A DNA stretch of 64,000 nt from Odontesthes bonariensis (taxonomy: Eukaryota > Chordata > Actinopteri > Atheriniformes > Atherinopsidae). The position numbers were made by a program, and so were the translations under genes. Each line of letters opens with the position of its first letter. Positions within the stretch are counted from its first letter, which is position 1. This document shows positions 1 to 14,320 of the stretch, piece by piece. The notes beneath the pieces are model-generated. The model was not told the DNA's origin, made no database searches, and saw only the letters and a list, made by a program, of their open reading frames with translations. The stretch is taken from assembly GCF_027942865.1 (NCBI RefSeq), contig NC_134510.1, positions 23,739,209 to 23,803,208 of the forward strand, written 5' to 3'.

Positions 1-589
1 CTGTGTAAACTGTAAAATGTGTGGATCAGAACTTGATTAAAACCTTTATGTAATTTAAAAAAAGCATAACCACAGAAAGTAAAAGGCTCAAAGATAGTAG
101 TTACAATATGCTAAGCTACGGTAGCTTTGGATGGACCTCTAAGTGCATATTTTTCGTCTAAATTTTGATTAAATTCTACTACTACTAAATTTGAATGTTA
201 AGATACTGAATCATTTAACTTAATTTGTTAATGAAAGGAAATAGGGAAAGTGTGGATACCCCCACATCTAGCAGCAATTACTGTAGCTAAAGTGCTGCGT
301 GCTGAGTTCGTGGTTGAACAAATGTACGCGCTGTTTCGCCCCCAATAAACAAACATATTTCTGGGACAGCATCTGCAAGTTAAAGTAGACTGAATAGAAA
401 ATTCAGACTCTTATTAAACTTGTACATTAGTAGTACCATAAAACTGAATTTAGGTTTTAGGTTGAACTGTCTACAAAAGAAGCCTGCTGTATAAACCACT
501 CCATTTAAATTCATTCATTAAACTAAATTAATTAAACTTGGGCAGTAATCATGGCCGCATACAAATTTAAGGAAAGCTCCACAGGAGAA

Positions 590-595
590 TTTATT
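590..595 (-). terminator. possible polyadenylation signal for epb41l4b long form
   Basis: TTTATT on the plus strand reads AATAAA on the minus strand, about 93 bases beyond the possible last stop codon at 688. The link depends on the tentative last exon, so it is weakly supported. Confidence 0.3.
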
Positions 596-687
596 ACCCC
601 CCTTGCAGCCAAAAAACATCAAAATAAGTCAGTTATTAAAATGTATATTGCACTACAGTCATGTCATCTTATGTGTTTGCTGTCTTT

Positions 688-3600
688 TCAATATAAAATG
701 GTCCTGTGGTCCACTACAGTAGACATGCTGTAAAGTTTAATATAATTTTCTTAACTGCTGTATTGTAAGATGTCCTAGAATATGTATTCATTTATTCATT
801 TTAACACAAAATAAGAGGGACATTTTTTCCCTTGGTTTCTGGAAGGTCACCCTAAAACAGCTAAAAGGTTTGAAAATCACAGATTTAACCTTTTTAGAAT
901 AAGCTACATGGCATTTATAAACATACCGTTGATTTAACATATTATCATGTAAACAATTTGTAAATGCCTTTTCAAATTTTTACTCGAATAGAGCAAGATT
1001 AATTGAATTGTATGCGTGTTACCTGTCGTTATGGGCAGCGAGGTAAGGGACCAGGTGAGGAATGGAGCTACGGTAGTAGGAAGGGGAGAGGTGAGGGGAA
1101 GGCGAAGGAGAGGGACAGCATGGACTACCCAGCTCCAGTGCTGGCATGTTATCCACCTGTAATACACATCAGTGTATGCACACATGTAGACATTTCTCTG
1201 TTTATGTAAAGATGATGCAGAAAATGTGAATTGATCCCCATACGTGGAGAGCACCGCACTATACAGATACAGTAGGTAGTACAGTAGAGTTTTTATGGTA
1301 TGTATGTGCATTTGTGAGTGGGTGTTACCTGCGGGTATATAGATGGCTGTATCTGTTTGTCCAATGAGCTGCTCGATCCTGTCTTTCCTGTACTCTGAGA
1401 GGAAATAGCTGCAAGTGCTTCTGGAAGATTATCTTCATCCTCATGGTTACTGATGAGCAACAAATTGAGATAGGAAATAGCTTACATGACCTGCAGATTG
1501 CGCTGAACAAAATGTCAAAGATAGCTCAGCTTGTGCTTCAAGTGCTCGGTGTTCATCTCAGAAAATACCCATCTTTTAGAGGCCCAGCAGCTTGTTGAGC
1601 GCAGGCCCCTGTGCGACAGGAAATATGTGTACTCACAAGCTGAACTGTCGGACCAGACGTTTCCTTCGACTGGTGCTCGGGTTTGTTTTGGCCTGCAGCT
1701 CCTCTGGTGTAGAGTTGCCGTCCTGCCGGTGGGGCGTCTTGTCTACAGTCAGACTAGAAGCAGCTGAGTCTTGGGAAGAGCTCTGGTACCTGAAAAGCAG
1801 GCCATCCCACAGGGGGGTTAGTCATGGTTTGCAGCAAAAAGGACAAACATGGGGAAAGAGGTGTGAAGTACTGGCCTGTCAATGAGGGTCTCATTTGAGC
1901 TCTTCCCTCTGGGCGTTGTTGGGGCCTCCCTCTTTATTGTACAGGAGAAAAGGATGGAGATATACTGTGTCACACTGCCCAGATCACAAGGTGGAGGTTT
2001 GATAGGCTAATTAGAGGGAAATGAGATTGAATACTCACCCTGAAAGCCGCCTCCATTTGTGCTTTGAGGATGTTACATTTGAGGTGATCAGGGAGCATCG
2101 CCGGAGAGGCAGGAGGGTGCAACGACTTTTCCGACAAATGTTTCTCCTCTCCCTGCGAGAAGAATGAGGAGAAAGGTCAGTAGACCTGAACATCTCATCA
2201 TAATAGGAAAACATGTGGAAACATGGGCGACCTTGTTGTCAATGTTGACATGCAGTGAGGGCCATGGAGGAGAATCCCCATTAGACTCCAGCGCCTTGAG
2301 CAAAGACTGAGAGATTTCCAGCTCATCTTCGGGGCAGGGAGGAGCTCGGCGTTCTGATTGAAACAAAGAGCATTGAGAAAAATGCACAATATATCATTTG
2401 GTATTGTAGAGGTGTGGGGTTTTACAGATGACACAGAAGATGGGAAGAATAGATGATTCTAGTTTAAACTGACATTTAAAATCCACATTTATATGATTGC
2501 AGAGGCTTTAGAACATAGATATTACTAATAAGGACCCTTTAAGAAACAAAAACAGGAAACGCACAACAAAACGTGTTTAAATCAGGTTGTTCACCAGAAC
2601 CCTAAGAGTGGTAATTAGTCATGTTCGACAGTGTCTTCTCCTGATGCACTGCAACAGAACAAAAAGGCAGTGACATTGAAAGCTACATTCAGCTTTTTCA
2701 AAGCCACAACATCTGCTTCAGTGCAGCAGTTTCCTTTCAAGCCTTAATGGTATTTTTCATTGTAATTCAGTTTCCAGAGTACAACAGTATCAGTGACTTT
2801 TTTATGTGAGTGGATGACAAAAGATGCTCCATAAAATGTGCGCATTTGTAACTCTCCTGCCTCACAAATTTTTTTTTTTTAAATCAGACACAGAAAATGC
2901 AGAATCTTTTAGCATTTTATAATGCTCAAATCAAACTCTAACCACTTACACTGTGTAAGGAAAGTGGCTACCACACTCTTATCATTGCTTAGACGCACAT
3001 TTTATATTGATAAATCATATAAGCCTGAAAGATTTTTATATTGATTTTTTTATTAGGCAAAATGCACTTATGTAATGAGGAAGGATGTGGCTGAAAGTGG
3101 TTAACCATTTATATGACGTGTGCAGAATCACTAAGCAGCCTCACTCATTAAATAGTTATATTTCTGAGATGTGACCGCTGGACGATTCAAATAAAGTCGA
3201 TATAGTCACCAAAAAGAAATTAAGAACAGATGGTGTAAATTTACTGCAAACAGCTTGAGAGAGCTGCTAAACATCCATCATTATCCAACAAGGCAAATAC
3301 AAAGAAGACAAACACGGGCACCACTGAAGTGTCAATGCACCAAAAATGATATGAGGACATATTTATTGAGGGTTTTATGGACACACAAAATAATAATGGT
3401 TCTTAATGAAGCATAGGCATGGGCCCGTGTTTGGATCACCAGTTGAACAGGGGAATCACCTCGAGTTGAGCGCCAGCATCGGTGAGGTTGAGAACTTTTA
3501 CTGGCTGCTATGAGCAGAAGCTAGCTGAGACTTTTCAAGTTAGTTGGATTGAAAAGGGAGGACAACTCACTTCTTTGAGTGGCATTTTGGAGCCTGTGGA

Positions 3601-6600
3601 CGTTGCCTCAGCAAAAGTTCATTTTGAACAGTTCGACTCCATGAAAGGGAAGTTCATGGCAGTAATTGGTAAAAGGGTTATTTTTAAAGGTCAGAGGTAT
3701 AATTGATCATTCTCATGTCTTACTCTAAAGACTGAGATTAAGCAAATGAGTTGGGAAACATCATTTTTGCAGGTATTTGATAGAACAGCGTTTTTGATTG
3801 ACCAATAACGTTGCATTTGCCAAACAATAGAATGAATCCTCGTGGAAACAGTTTGCTTTATCACTGTGATTTGAACGAACTGAACCTTTAAACAATGCAA
3901 CATTGAGCATGAAAAAGAGCATGAGCACAGAGAGACACACTACAGATTTGTGCAGTACGTTTTAAGCTACTAGTACTCACTGTTCTTGGTGTGTGTGTGG
4001 CAGAGCGTGTCCTGGCTATGTGTGTGGCGGCGGTGATGATGGTGGTGGGTCTTGCCAGAGTACGAATTCTCATTCTCTGATGAACTGTACTGATGTTCTG
4101 AAGCGGGAGCGCTCAGTGGGAAACTGAGGATGACACACGGAATCAAAACAACCCTCCAAACAAAATGCCTCTCAAATATAATAAACTGCAAAAACTCAAG
4201 TTTGAATCATTCTCAGTTCATTACTGGAAGTTTTCAAGCACATGTATAAACAGCCCTCCACAAATAAAGAATAAGACAGTATGTGACTGTTTCGATACTA
4301 AAGATTCTGGTCTCCTCTGTTCCAAACCCTTACATGGTGTTCTAAAAAGGGATGCACTAAAGTGATACACATGCCCTTTGCCCATTTAAAACAATGGAAA
4401 AAGACCATTAAATTCAAAATTTTGAAAACTTTTTCTTTAACAATTTATTTATTGTCTTTCTTCTGTTTTCAATAAAATAAACAGAACTGTGTGAAACTTT
4501 TGAGCCACACCTCATTTCTTTATATTCTTTTGCATCCAAGCAGCCAGACTCTCTTGTAATTCTTTAAAGTGTTCTCGATCAGTAGTTCTCCGGGCTTTCC
4601 GAATGTCTTTTGAAGTTTTCCTTTGGTCATCGGACATTTTTTTCCAATTACTTTGAGTCCAGTCCTTGTACCATTTTGAAAGGAATATTGTTTTTTTTCT
4701 TTTTTGTTAAGCCACTTAACACTGGCCTATGAATCATTCAAGCATAATAAAGGTGCCTAACTTAAGGGATGAACCAGTGTTGTGTCTACACATAACAGAC
4801 AAAATAACAAAGAACTAATTTTAGGTTACATTGTTCTTTAGTTGTATCTGCTAAAAAAAAAAAAAAAAAGGCCAAAGATAACAGTGGGGATAGGATAAAA
4901 TGGTATTTTTTGTACCAACAAAGGTGATTCCCAAAGAGCTACTTGACATGTGCAATGTGAAAATTTAAGGAAACTGGACGAGTAGAGGACAAAAGAAGAA
5001 GTATCAGGCCTAAATATTATCCATAGCAGATTAACAGTATCTGAAAGTGATGTTCTGAAGAAATAGGACCTTCAGTTATTAAAGCAGTGTGGGATTATCT
5101 TGACAGAGTACAAAACAAAAGCAGCCAACATCCAAAGAAGAGCTTGGGGATGACCTTCAAGAAGCCTGGAGAACTTTTCCTGAAGACTACTTAAAGAAAT
5201 GACAGAAAGCTTGTCAAAGAGGGTTCAGGCTGCGTTAAAGAACTGAGGTGCTCATACCAAATATTGACTTTCAAGCTAGTTAGAATTATACAAATTCTGT
5301 TTTTAACTTTATATGCTGCGTTTCTATTTATGTTGCCACGTATTTCAATACGTCACTGCAAATATTTCCTGTTTTCCTGACACGATATAAAGAAATGGGG
5401 GGCTAAGCTGAAGGCTTGCACAGTTTTGCAGGGCTTAGATGATTTGCAAATCCTTGAATTCCATTTTTATTCACATCCATCCCAGCATTGCAACCTCTTT
5501 TGGACGAGGCTGCACAAGTTACTCGAGGATATGAAGGAAAGATCTCTGCAGCGTTTACATTTTGCTCTCACAAACTTTATTTCATTTTAGAGGCAACATG
5601 GTAACATTCCTAAAGGCAAAATGTGATTAGAGTAAAAATTTAAAAAAACAAAAGACGACACACTAACAGCACAAGATTGGCCACATTCTCTGTAAACACT
5701 TGGTTGAATCAACAAATCCATAACCTGATGTAACATTAATGTAATGTTTATTCAAAAACCCCACTCTGAAAGCACAGTACCATATATTGTAGGATTCTAC
5801 TTTAACTCGCACTGAGCTACACATACAAACAATTCACACATAAACAAAACTGCGTAATCCCTAACCCAGCACACGCCATATTGGCAGAACTGGACCCCTT
5901 CCATCAGCTGAGAATTACCTCAATCAGCTCTCAGATCACTTTATTTAAGTAATTATGAATAATTTAGCGGTCATAACGTTAATAAGACACGAGAAAGGCA
6001 GATTTGAGATTTTGCAGTAAACATACTCAGGGATTAAAACCTCGATTCCATAAACATATTGACACACAAAGCAAGGCACAAACCTATTAAAGCACTCTTC
6101 ATCTAATTTGTATTCAGGAGGCACATATTAGTTGATAACCAAGTTTTTAAAGCTGTATATCTCTACTGTACACCACATGTCAGCATATTAATGAGCAGGT
6201 GAAAAAGATAAAGGAATGCTCTGGGTGAAGCAAACTACTCTAACTCTGTTCAACCCATCCCAGGTATAAATGTATGTATCTTGGAGTTACTAACTTAATT
6301 GTGAGGCACAACTAAAATCTTGTTTTTTTGGCTTATGTCTGCTTTTATTTCAAAAACCCGCCACCACTTCATGTAGGGCTTTTCAGCAACCTCCTTGAAA
6401 TGTGTAAGTGTGACAGCGTTGATAAACCGGGAAAATCAGCAGGCCAAACTACAAAACCTAACTCTTTATTGTTTCTAGAACACGCACTGCTCCCTTTAAC
6501 CTGACACAGTAACTTTACCATGTTTCCCTCCTTGTGCCCCCTCTTTAACATTCAAAAATCTCTGGTCAGTACGCGAAGGTTCTTGCACTTTTAGGTTGGT

Positions 6601-9600
6601 TTTTTTTCAATAAGGTGGACACTGACACACATGAGTGGATATGATAAACGGATAGAGACAGAACTGATGAGGATGATGGAGGGAAGTCCATCAGCAGAGC
6701 TTGTTTTTTTTGGGGGGGGGACATTCTACGTCGGTCTCGGAGTTCTGAAAGTGATTCCTGGGTTAAAGTGAGGTCATGACCTTATCCCTGCAAATCAAAC
6801 TTGTGGATCCTTTGAGGATGCTGCTGGTTCGCTCGGGGACGGGAGGCTGCCTGGACACCGGACTCGCAGCCTCAGAGGAAGGCCTGAGCATGACAGATAG
6901 ATGGAGGATCACACAAGCACGGAGGTAGACGAGACACAGGGACGGGGTGACATGAAGTGTGATGAAAAACAGGAAATGTGGAGTATGGAAACTCTCTGCA
7001 TTGGCTTGGGTCAGTGGCCTTACCTGTGCAGCGGCGTGTGTCCAGAGGGCTGCAGGTAAATCGGGGGTGTGAGTGCAGGGTGGGGAGGATGCCAAGGCTC
7101 ATGACCGATGGGGATGTTGTGCTGGTACTGGAAGGGCAGAAGAGGATTGAAAAGAAGCTGAAATTAAACATTGCCACAGGCCAGATCGGTTGCTGCTGCA
7201 GCATGTATGTATGTGCGTGTGTATGTGTGAGAAAGGGGGTTATCTGAGGTCACTCACAGCATGCAGGCTGGGATCAGGGCTGGCATGAGAGCTGAAAAAG
7301 AACATCAACAGTCACCGATCGCAGATCTGCACAAAGACGATTTTACACTAAACACAAGCACGTTATTTTAATGTTTGCATTGTACAAGCTGAAGTAAGAA
7401 GAATGTAAATTAAACCTAAAAAAAGTCACACCATTTTTCTCTTTTCCAAAAGGCTACACTTTTGTGTTAGGGTTCAGCTTATCCAGGCAGTTACGTGGAT
7501 TAAGGTCAAGGTTAGGGGATCAGGAATGAATAAGAGGAATGTCCTTGCAAAGAGAGTAATGTGAATGTGTGCATTTTGTATGTTTGTGTGCTTTTGAGTT
7601 TTACCTGATATGTGGAGGCTTGGCTGGAGAATTAGCAACTGGTGGGGAGAAATAACTTCAGTGAGCAGAGAAAAGTGAAAGTTTTGTCGTTTTATCTTAA
7701 TTTATATGGGTCAGTCCGGACTCTGCAGACATTTCATAGCTCTGCTGCTCAGCTATTACCACACACACTCCAATCTTTACATTTTTATTCTTGCTCTGGA
7801 TGGTAAATCCAAATACAAAAAGACTTTGACATTTGATCTCGTTTGAAGGATAGATTAAAGAGGGGAAGTTGCGAGTGCGCCTGTCAGGCCAACGCAGCTC
7901 CCAGAAAGTAGAAATTATGGAGGTGTGAAGAGTGCAGCTGGTGCTTCAGACAAAGAAGAAAGGTGACGCTTACGCCTAACATCATGAAACTCTATGCATT
8001 TTCTCTGAAAAAGAACTGGAGGCGTTTCTTTGTCTATTAAACGTATCAAACGACCACTTCATATTAGACATTTTTAAAGAGAAATCTTTGACAGACCGGA
8101 CGATTTCACTTTTTCTGAAGAAACAAGACCCTCAGGGCTCCTCCACTGCAAATTTCAGTCGGTGAACTAAAACAGTATGTGACCTTTATAATCCCACATG
8201 AGGGCGCATAAAGGACCGAACAGGTGCTTTTAGTTATCCATGTTTTGGATGTGCTAAGAAGACTCACCTTTGCCTAGCGAGTGCGTGCGGGAGGGATATC
8301 GCTTGCTCGGCATTCTCTCAAATGTGCTGGCTCTCCTCAGTCTGCCTCCATGGGTGGCCTGATACTCTGTCTTTCCACTGAGACATACCCACAGAAGAGG
8401 AATAAGAATGGAGATAGTTATCTCTAAACTATATTCGGAAAGTTTGCTGAGCTGCAGACACACTCCGGTTGTAGAGTTTTTTTTTTTACAGCTCACTGAT
8501 AAATATGACACAATTTAAAGATCTTTTTTTTTTAAGAGGGCATCATTATGTGTGAAGATGAATCACTCTTTCAAGATTTGTCAGGCAGTATAATCATAAC
8601 ACAAGTAAATACATGTCCATTTGAGTTTGAGATTCAACACAAAATTGTGATATGAGAAACAAAACAAAAAAAAAAAAAATCATTCTCCATCAGCCTAGTT
8701 CTGCATGCTGTTCAAGTGTTTGTTTATGCCGCCACCATCTGTAACATGAGTGCTTATCTGCTGACGAAAGAGTGTTGTCACGCAGCTCTGATTGAGCAGC
8801 TCCAACAAATGACGGGAAGTGCCCTTCGAGTGTGAGAATTTGCTTTGACCATCTCAGATAATAATCACAAGAAAACAAACAATACGAAGGGAACATCTCA
8901 GTCGCCATAGGAACAGATCCGCGTAACCATAGATACACTGTAACCATAGATACAAAGGCTCAATTTTATGTGACACATTCTTCCTCATATGCTGGTAACC
9001 AGTGCTGGCCACAACTACCTGAGCGAGGCGACGCTCACTAACCCTTCTCAGTGCAGCTAAAGAAATCAAAGAGAAACTGCACCGAAACTAAGGAGCAGGG
9101 GAGAGTCCGTCTCTGTGCTCTTGTGCTCTACCTGAATCTGAAGCGGGACCCGAGTCGTGTGAAGTCGCTGTTGCTGGCCTTGCCAGTGGTTGGCTGGCGC
9201 AGACGAAAGAAGGCATGGCCCTCCACGGCGCACTTCCACAGGTGTTTGCAGCTCTTGGCGCTGGCAAGCTGGAACATAAACGTGTGCTCCTGCTGGCGAC
9301 CCTTCACAGTCAGATAATAACCAGGCAAAATTAGTCCGAAGGTTTGGGCCATATTTGCCACCAGAATGTAAAAAAAGAAACCTACCTGATCATCGTCCTC
9401 GATCACCACCAACGTTAGGCGACTCTTTTTGAAATCCAGCCGTGTGATTTTGGGCCTGAAAAACACGCCATGGGGAACACATCAACATGAAAACAGAAGG
9501 CTCTGTTTTAGATACTCAGTTCTAAGAGATTAAGAGCAGTGGCTTTGAAGGTGCCATCATTTTAAAGTGTTTGTCGGGTGATTTTCTTTCTGGTCAAGTC

Positions 9601-12600
9601 ATATCCCCAACCCCTTCCAGACCCACTACTAAATCCACTGACATAATTATTATCCATTAAAATGAACAAGCTTAATCCAAAATCTTCAATTCTCTTTGAC
9701 ATAAAAAGAAGGACTCTTATTTAAACACTTATTTCAACTTTTGTCTTAATAATTCCGTGTGATTTAACTGTGTTTAGCTAAAATACACGCTTATTTGTAA
9801 TGCATATAGGCCCTGGATACAGTGTGCCATGGAGCACTGAGGTTCATTACAATGAACAGTGATGGTCTGCCTTATCCTCCAAACACTGGTACATTCTTGA
9901 TTACAAAAAACATTTTTGTCTCCAATACTACCTAAAAACTAAAAAAATGTACAGAAAGCTGTTGTCTACGTTGCCAAGATGTTTTCTTGTTAATTGTACA
10001 TAGAGCCTGTGCTGAGTTTGGGGGAAAAAAGGCCCTTAAAAATGCCGCCACGTGCACTTGGAATCAGCTCCAAAGCAACATGAGCCTTAAAGAGCTGATC
10101 CCACAAAATGAATTCAAACATATTTTAAACATTCTATATGTGGGAACATCTGGCTTTAAGTGTTATGACTGATTTGTGGGTCTGTGTTGTTGTAAATTGT
10201 TGCTAGTTTGAGCTGCTATTAAGAGATTTAAAATCTCAAGAGTTTTAAACACCTGGTTAAATGACGGTTTAATAGAAATAATCCTAAAAATGTTTGCTTA
10301 TCCTGTAAAATTACTTCTACAATGGAAACTGTAGACTTTGCGAGGGGATTCACTCACCAAAAGAAAAGCCCAATTTTGTTGGAGCCTTCAAAGACCAAGA
10401 TGCCAGTCGGAGTGAGACCCAGTGCATATTCTCCTCCATCCCTGCCCTGAAGACACAACATTACAACCTTACAAACATTTAGTGCTCAAACGTCACAGTG
10501 ACTCAAATGTGTTCATGAAACATTCTCACACACCTTGACAAAGTGCATATCTACACCGTAAAGTTCCAGCCACTTGCATTTGTTGAGAAAAGAAATCTCC
10601 GCTTGAGACGGGCTCTTTCCCCTGAGGGCATAAAAGAAGATGAAACGGTGAAGTTTTAACAATAAAACCTGAGCTCGGTCTGGCATATTGGACTCAAAAG
10701 GAAAGACTAACAGAGAGGACACCTGCTGCATGACTTCTGATTGAAATTTCTGTGAGATCTAAGGGAAACACTCGGCCAGTAATTATCTGAGTGCACCCTC
10801 GACTCAGGCTTGGGGTTGTGTGTAAGGTGGACTCTAAACTCAGGCTGCCCTTATGTGAATCTGTTGACGCCGGCGAGGCCCAGCATGCAGTATGCATGTC
10901 ATCTAATCTGAGATGGGAGCAATCAGAGCGCGGCTGGGTTAAATACTGCCTGGAATCAATCAAGACTCTTCAGAGATTAATCCCATAATCCCTCACACAG
11001 ACCAGTGATTAGGAAGCTGAGGAGGAGGAGGAGGCGAGCACAGAGAGACGTTGAAATTAGACACCCCTGTCGGTGAAAATGCTGGTGCTGACAGGTGGCA
11101 GCATAATGACTTTCTTTTCTGGCCTTTACTCTGCTTTCTGCTCCAGTGGTTTCATCCACTAAAGAGAGAAACCTGCTCAGGTCAAGTTGCCGGCCACTGG
11201 ATGCACTCCAAAAAGCCAGTTTAGCACACCGGTGTGGAGATGTTCGTGCACAAAGGTCCCTTTTTAGGATAACGAGGAGTGTGCACTGAACTGCTCTGTG
11301 ATGGACCTTCATCCCTCACCTGAGCTCCAGCCACCTGCTGAAGATGTCCGCCTCCATGGCCTCACTCTGCTTGGGAGTGAATCGAAACTCCGACACCAGC
11401 TCAGGAGAGTGGTCCAAGGGGTCGCAGTCCCCCAGCTCACCTGGATGTGGATGCGCACAAACACAGTTAAGCCACAGGTGCAGATCAGCAGGTCAGCCAG
11501 GTGCAAAAACGAGCTCCTCATTTAAAACAGCTCAGAACATTTAAAACTAATGATCTCCACCCCTTACAAACAGAAGCTGAAGTTAATAAGCAATTAAACA
11601 CATCCCTGCTCAATGCAACACACACTGCAATACAGCCTTACACCACTTGAGCTATGGCTATGGGCCCAAGTCCAAATAAAATCCCATCTATCATTTTTTT
11701 GCCAAGCACTTTTCCTTGACCTCATTGGAAAACACCACGGGGTTAAGGAAAGATGGTAGGAGAAATCCTAAAGGATTCAGGAAAAGAAGACCACACTTAC
11801 ACTAAGCTGTGATGTGAGTCTGCAGCTACAGATGTTCCGTAAATGTACTACAAAGAGTGTTTCAGATACTTATTCTATTGCTATCGTAGTTGCAAGATAA
11901 GTTATGATATAAAATATTATTTTACTATAAAAAGGTCAAATAATAGAAAAAAAGACTCAAAAAGTAAAAGATGTGTTCACGCTCACTCTCCTGCCCTCAT
12001 ATTAATCCACAAATACTACAACTGGATGAAATAATAATCAGGTGTCATTTTGAGATTTCATACTGATTTTATTGTGGCTGCTGCTCAGATACTTCTGGGT
12101 CCTTTCATTCAGTTAAGAACCCTCCTTAGCAGAAAACACAAACCCGCCTGGACCCTATGTTTTGCCATTGTCGTTACTCCACAGTTGACACTTGTTCATT
12201 TGCTCCCAAAAGCCACATCTCATTAAAGACTGAAAACTAATTGAAACAGCTAATCTACAGTGAACGTCTCACTGGTTCTGCTGATTTGAAAACACTTGAT
12301 ACATGTGAAAAGTCTTCGAAAGATGGGATTAGAGGTAAAGCTAACTGCATTAAAATCACAAAGTTATTGCTTATTGGCCACGGTTTCTTCAATTATGGAC
12401 ATCAATGAAAAAGGTTTTACATTACCAACATCGCAGTGAAATGTAATGATAACATCTATTAATTCTCGGCCAAAATTAGCCTAAAAACTTAGAATAGGCT
12501 TTGGAATAGAGCAAGCACTGATGTGACTTATGAAGTGCAGACAAACTATAAACAAACCCGAGTTAATTAAAGTAATCTACTTACTTTGTAAACAATATGC

Positions 12601-14277
12601 TGCCAGCTCCACTGACACATCATATGGACATTTTAATCTGACAAGAGAAAACCAGACCAGAATCAAAACATGCTAGCATGTACAGAGGAGAGACATAAAA
12701 GTGGCTAAATGCCTTACACCTTTTGTGCATGTGTGAGGCGGCGTGTCAAGGAGGAAAGGAGCAACCCTTTACTAAAATAAGCAGCCCCCTTGTGTTCTTG
12801 ATCTTGAGCTTTATAATAGAGCTGGACTCCGGGGATCCGTGGCCCAGATAGAGGCAGTAACACACTGTCTGAAGTGTGTGTGTGTTTGTGCAGTCAGGTC
12901 TGTGTTTGCGTGTAAAACACCAGATGTACAGATGTCCCCGAAACTCTAGTGGAGGTGACCTGTGTGCAGGTGAGCGAGTGTGTTTATGCGAGGTTTAATG
13001 CTGCCGATGGAAGACGGGCGTCCTCACAAATGAAGAGAAAGTGAAAGTGACTTGTGAGGACGTTTGTTTGTACTCAGGCTCTCTCTCCGTTTCCAGTGTT
13101 TCTGCTGAGTCGAAGTCAACACGAGCGGGGTCAATCTCCAAATCTAATTCTCGACAACTAAGCACATCGTTTTCCAAAAATAGGCAGCAATACAAGACTG
13201 CATATGTGTAGACTATCTGCATCGATCAGTATTAAAGCCACCTGCCTACTGTAATATTGTGTGGGTCAGCCTTGTATCAGACTGACCCAAGCGTGACCTG
13301 TGGTGTCTGGCACTGGGAAACTGCTAACAGAGTTTGGAGGTTGTGTGTGCTTGGTGTGAGGCTAATTATGTTTTGATGGACGATGCGTGCAAAAGTGGGC
13401 CTGTGACGCTAATTCTCACTTCATGTGTTACTACCTCAGGGAATATTTTCCTAATGACTTTATTTTTTTTTCTTAATCGACATGGTTTCATGTCTCCCCT
13501 TAAAAACAGCATGTTGCTCATTTTGTAAATAATGGTGCCATTTAGAGTGACATGAATGATAAAGCAGCCTATGCTTTCCTTGGGACTGATATAGGCTACA
13601 GCTCTGTATGCGTGCATGGTTGCCATGGTTCTCAGTCAGATCCATTGCTCGCTCATCAGATTTGGCTTCAAGAAAGAAAAATGGGGGAAAAGGCCAAACC
13701 ACAAACCAACGGGTGATGTCACGGTTGCTACGTCCATGTTTTATACCTCAATATTTCCTTTTATGTTTTACACACGCGTTTCTTTACCTGAGGATGTGAC
13801 CAATAGTTTAGCCCACATGTTGCCTTAAACACAAAGTAGGATTTCTACAAACTTTACACATCTTGGTTCGCAGTCCCGACATCGTAAATACAAAGAATTA
13901 AAGGATTTGCGGTAGAGTGTCACGATCGGTGTCGTGTCCTTCACCTGTCGGTGGTTTTAATGTTGTGGCTGCTCAGTGAAAAGGATGTTATGTGTATTCG
14001 TTTTTCTGTGTGCGAAATGAGACTTACTTGCCAGACAAAATGTCTTGTCGAAGCTGCAACACAAACAGATACCTGTTGGTGCGACAAACAACAGAACAAG
14101 TGCGTGAAAAGGCGAGATCATAAATCCGTTGCTGTATCACGGGCTTTTCCTCACGCCTGATACATAATTTGCTATAATAAGTCTCTGTCCGTTTGGCCTT
14201 GATTTGAATCTGCCCACAGCAGCAAAGTAATTAGGCCTACATCCCCTTTGGACTTCTATGCCGGGCTCCAGAGAGTG

Positions 14278-14320
<43 letters not shown>

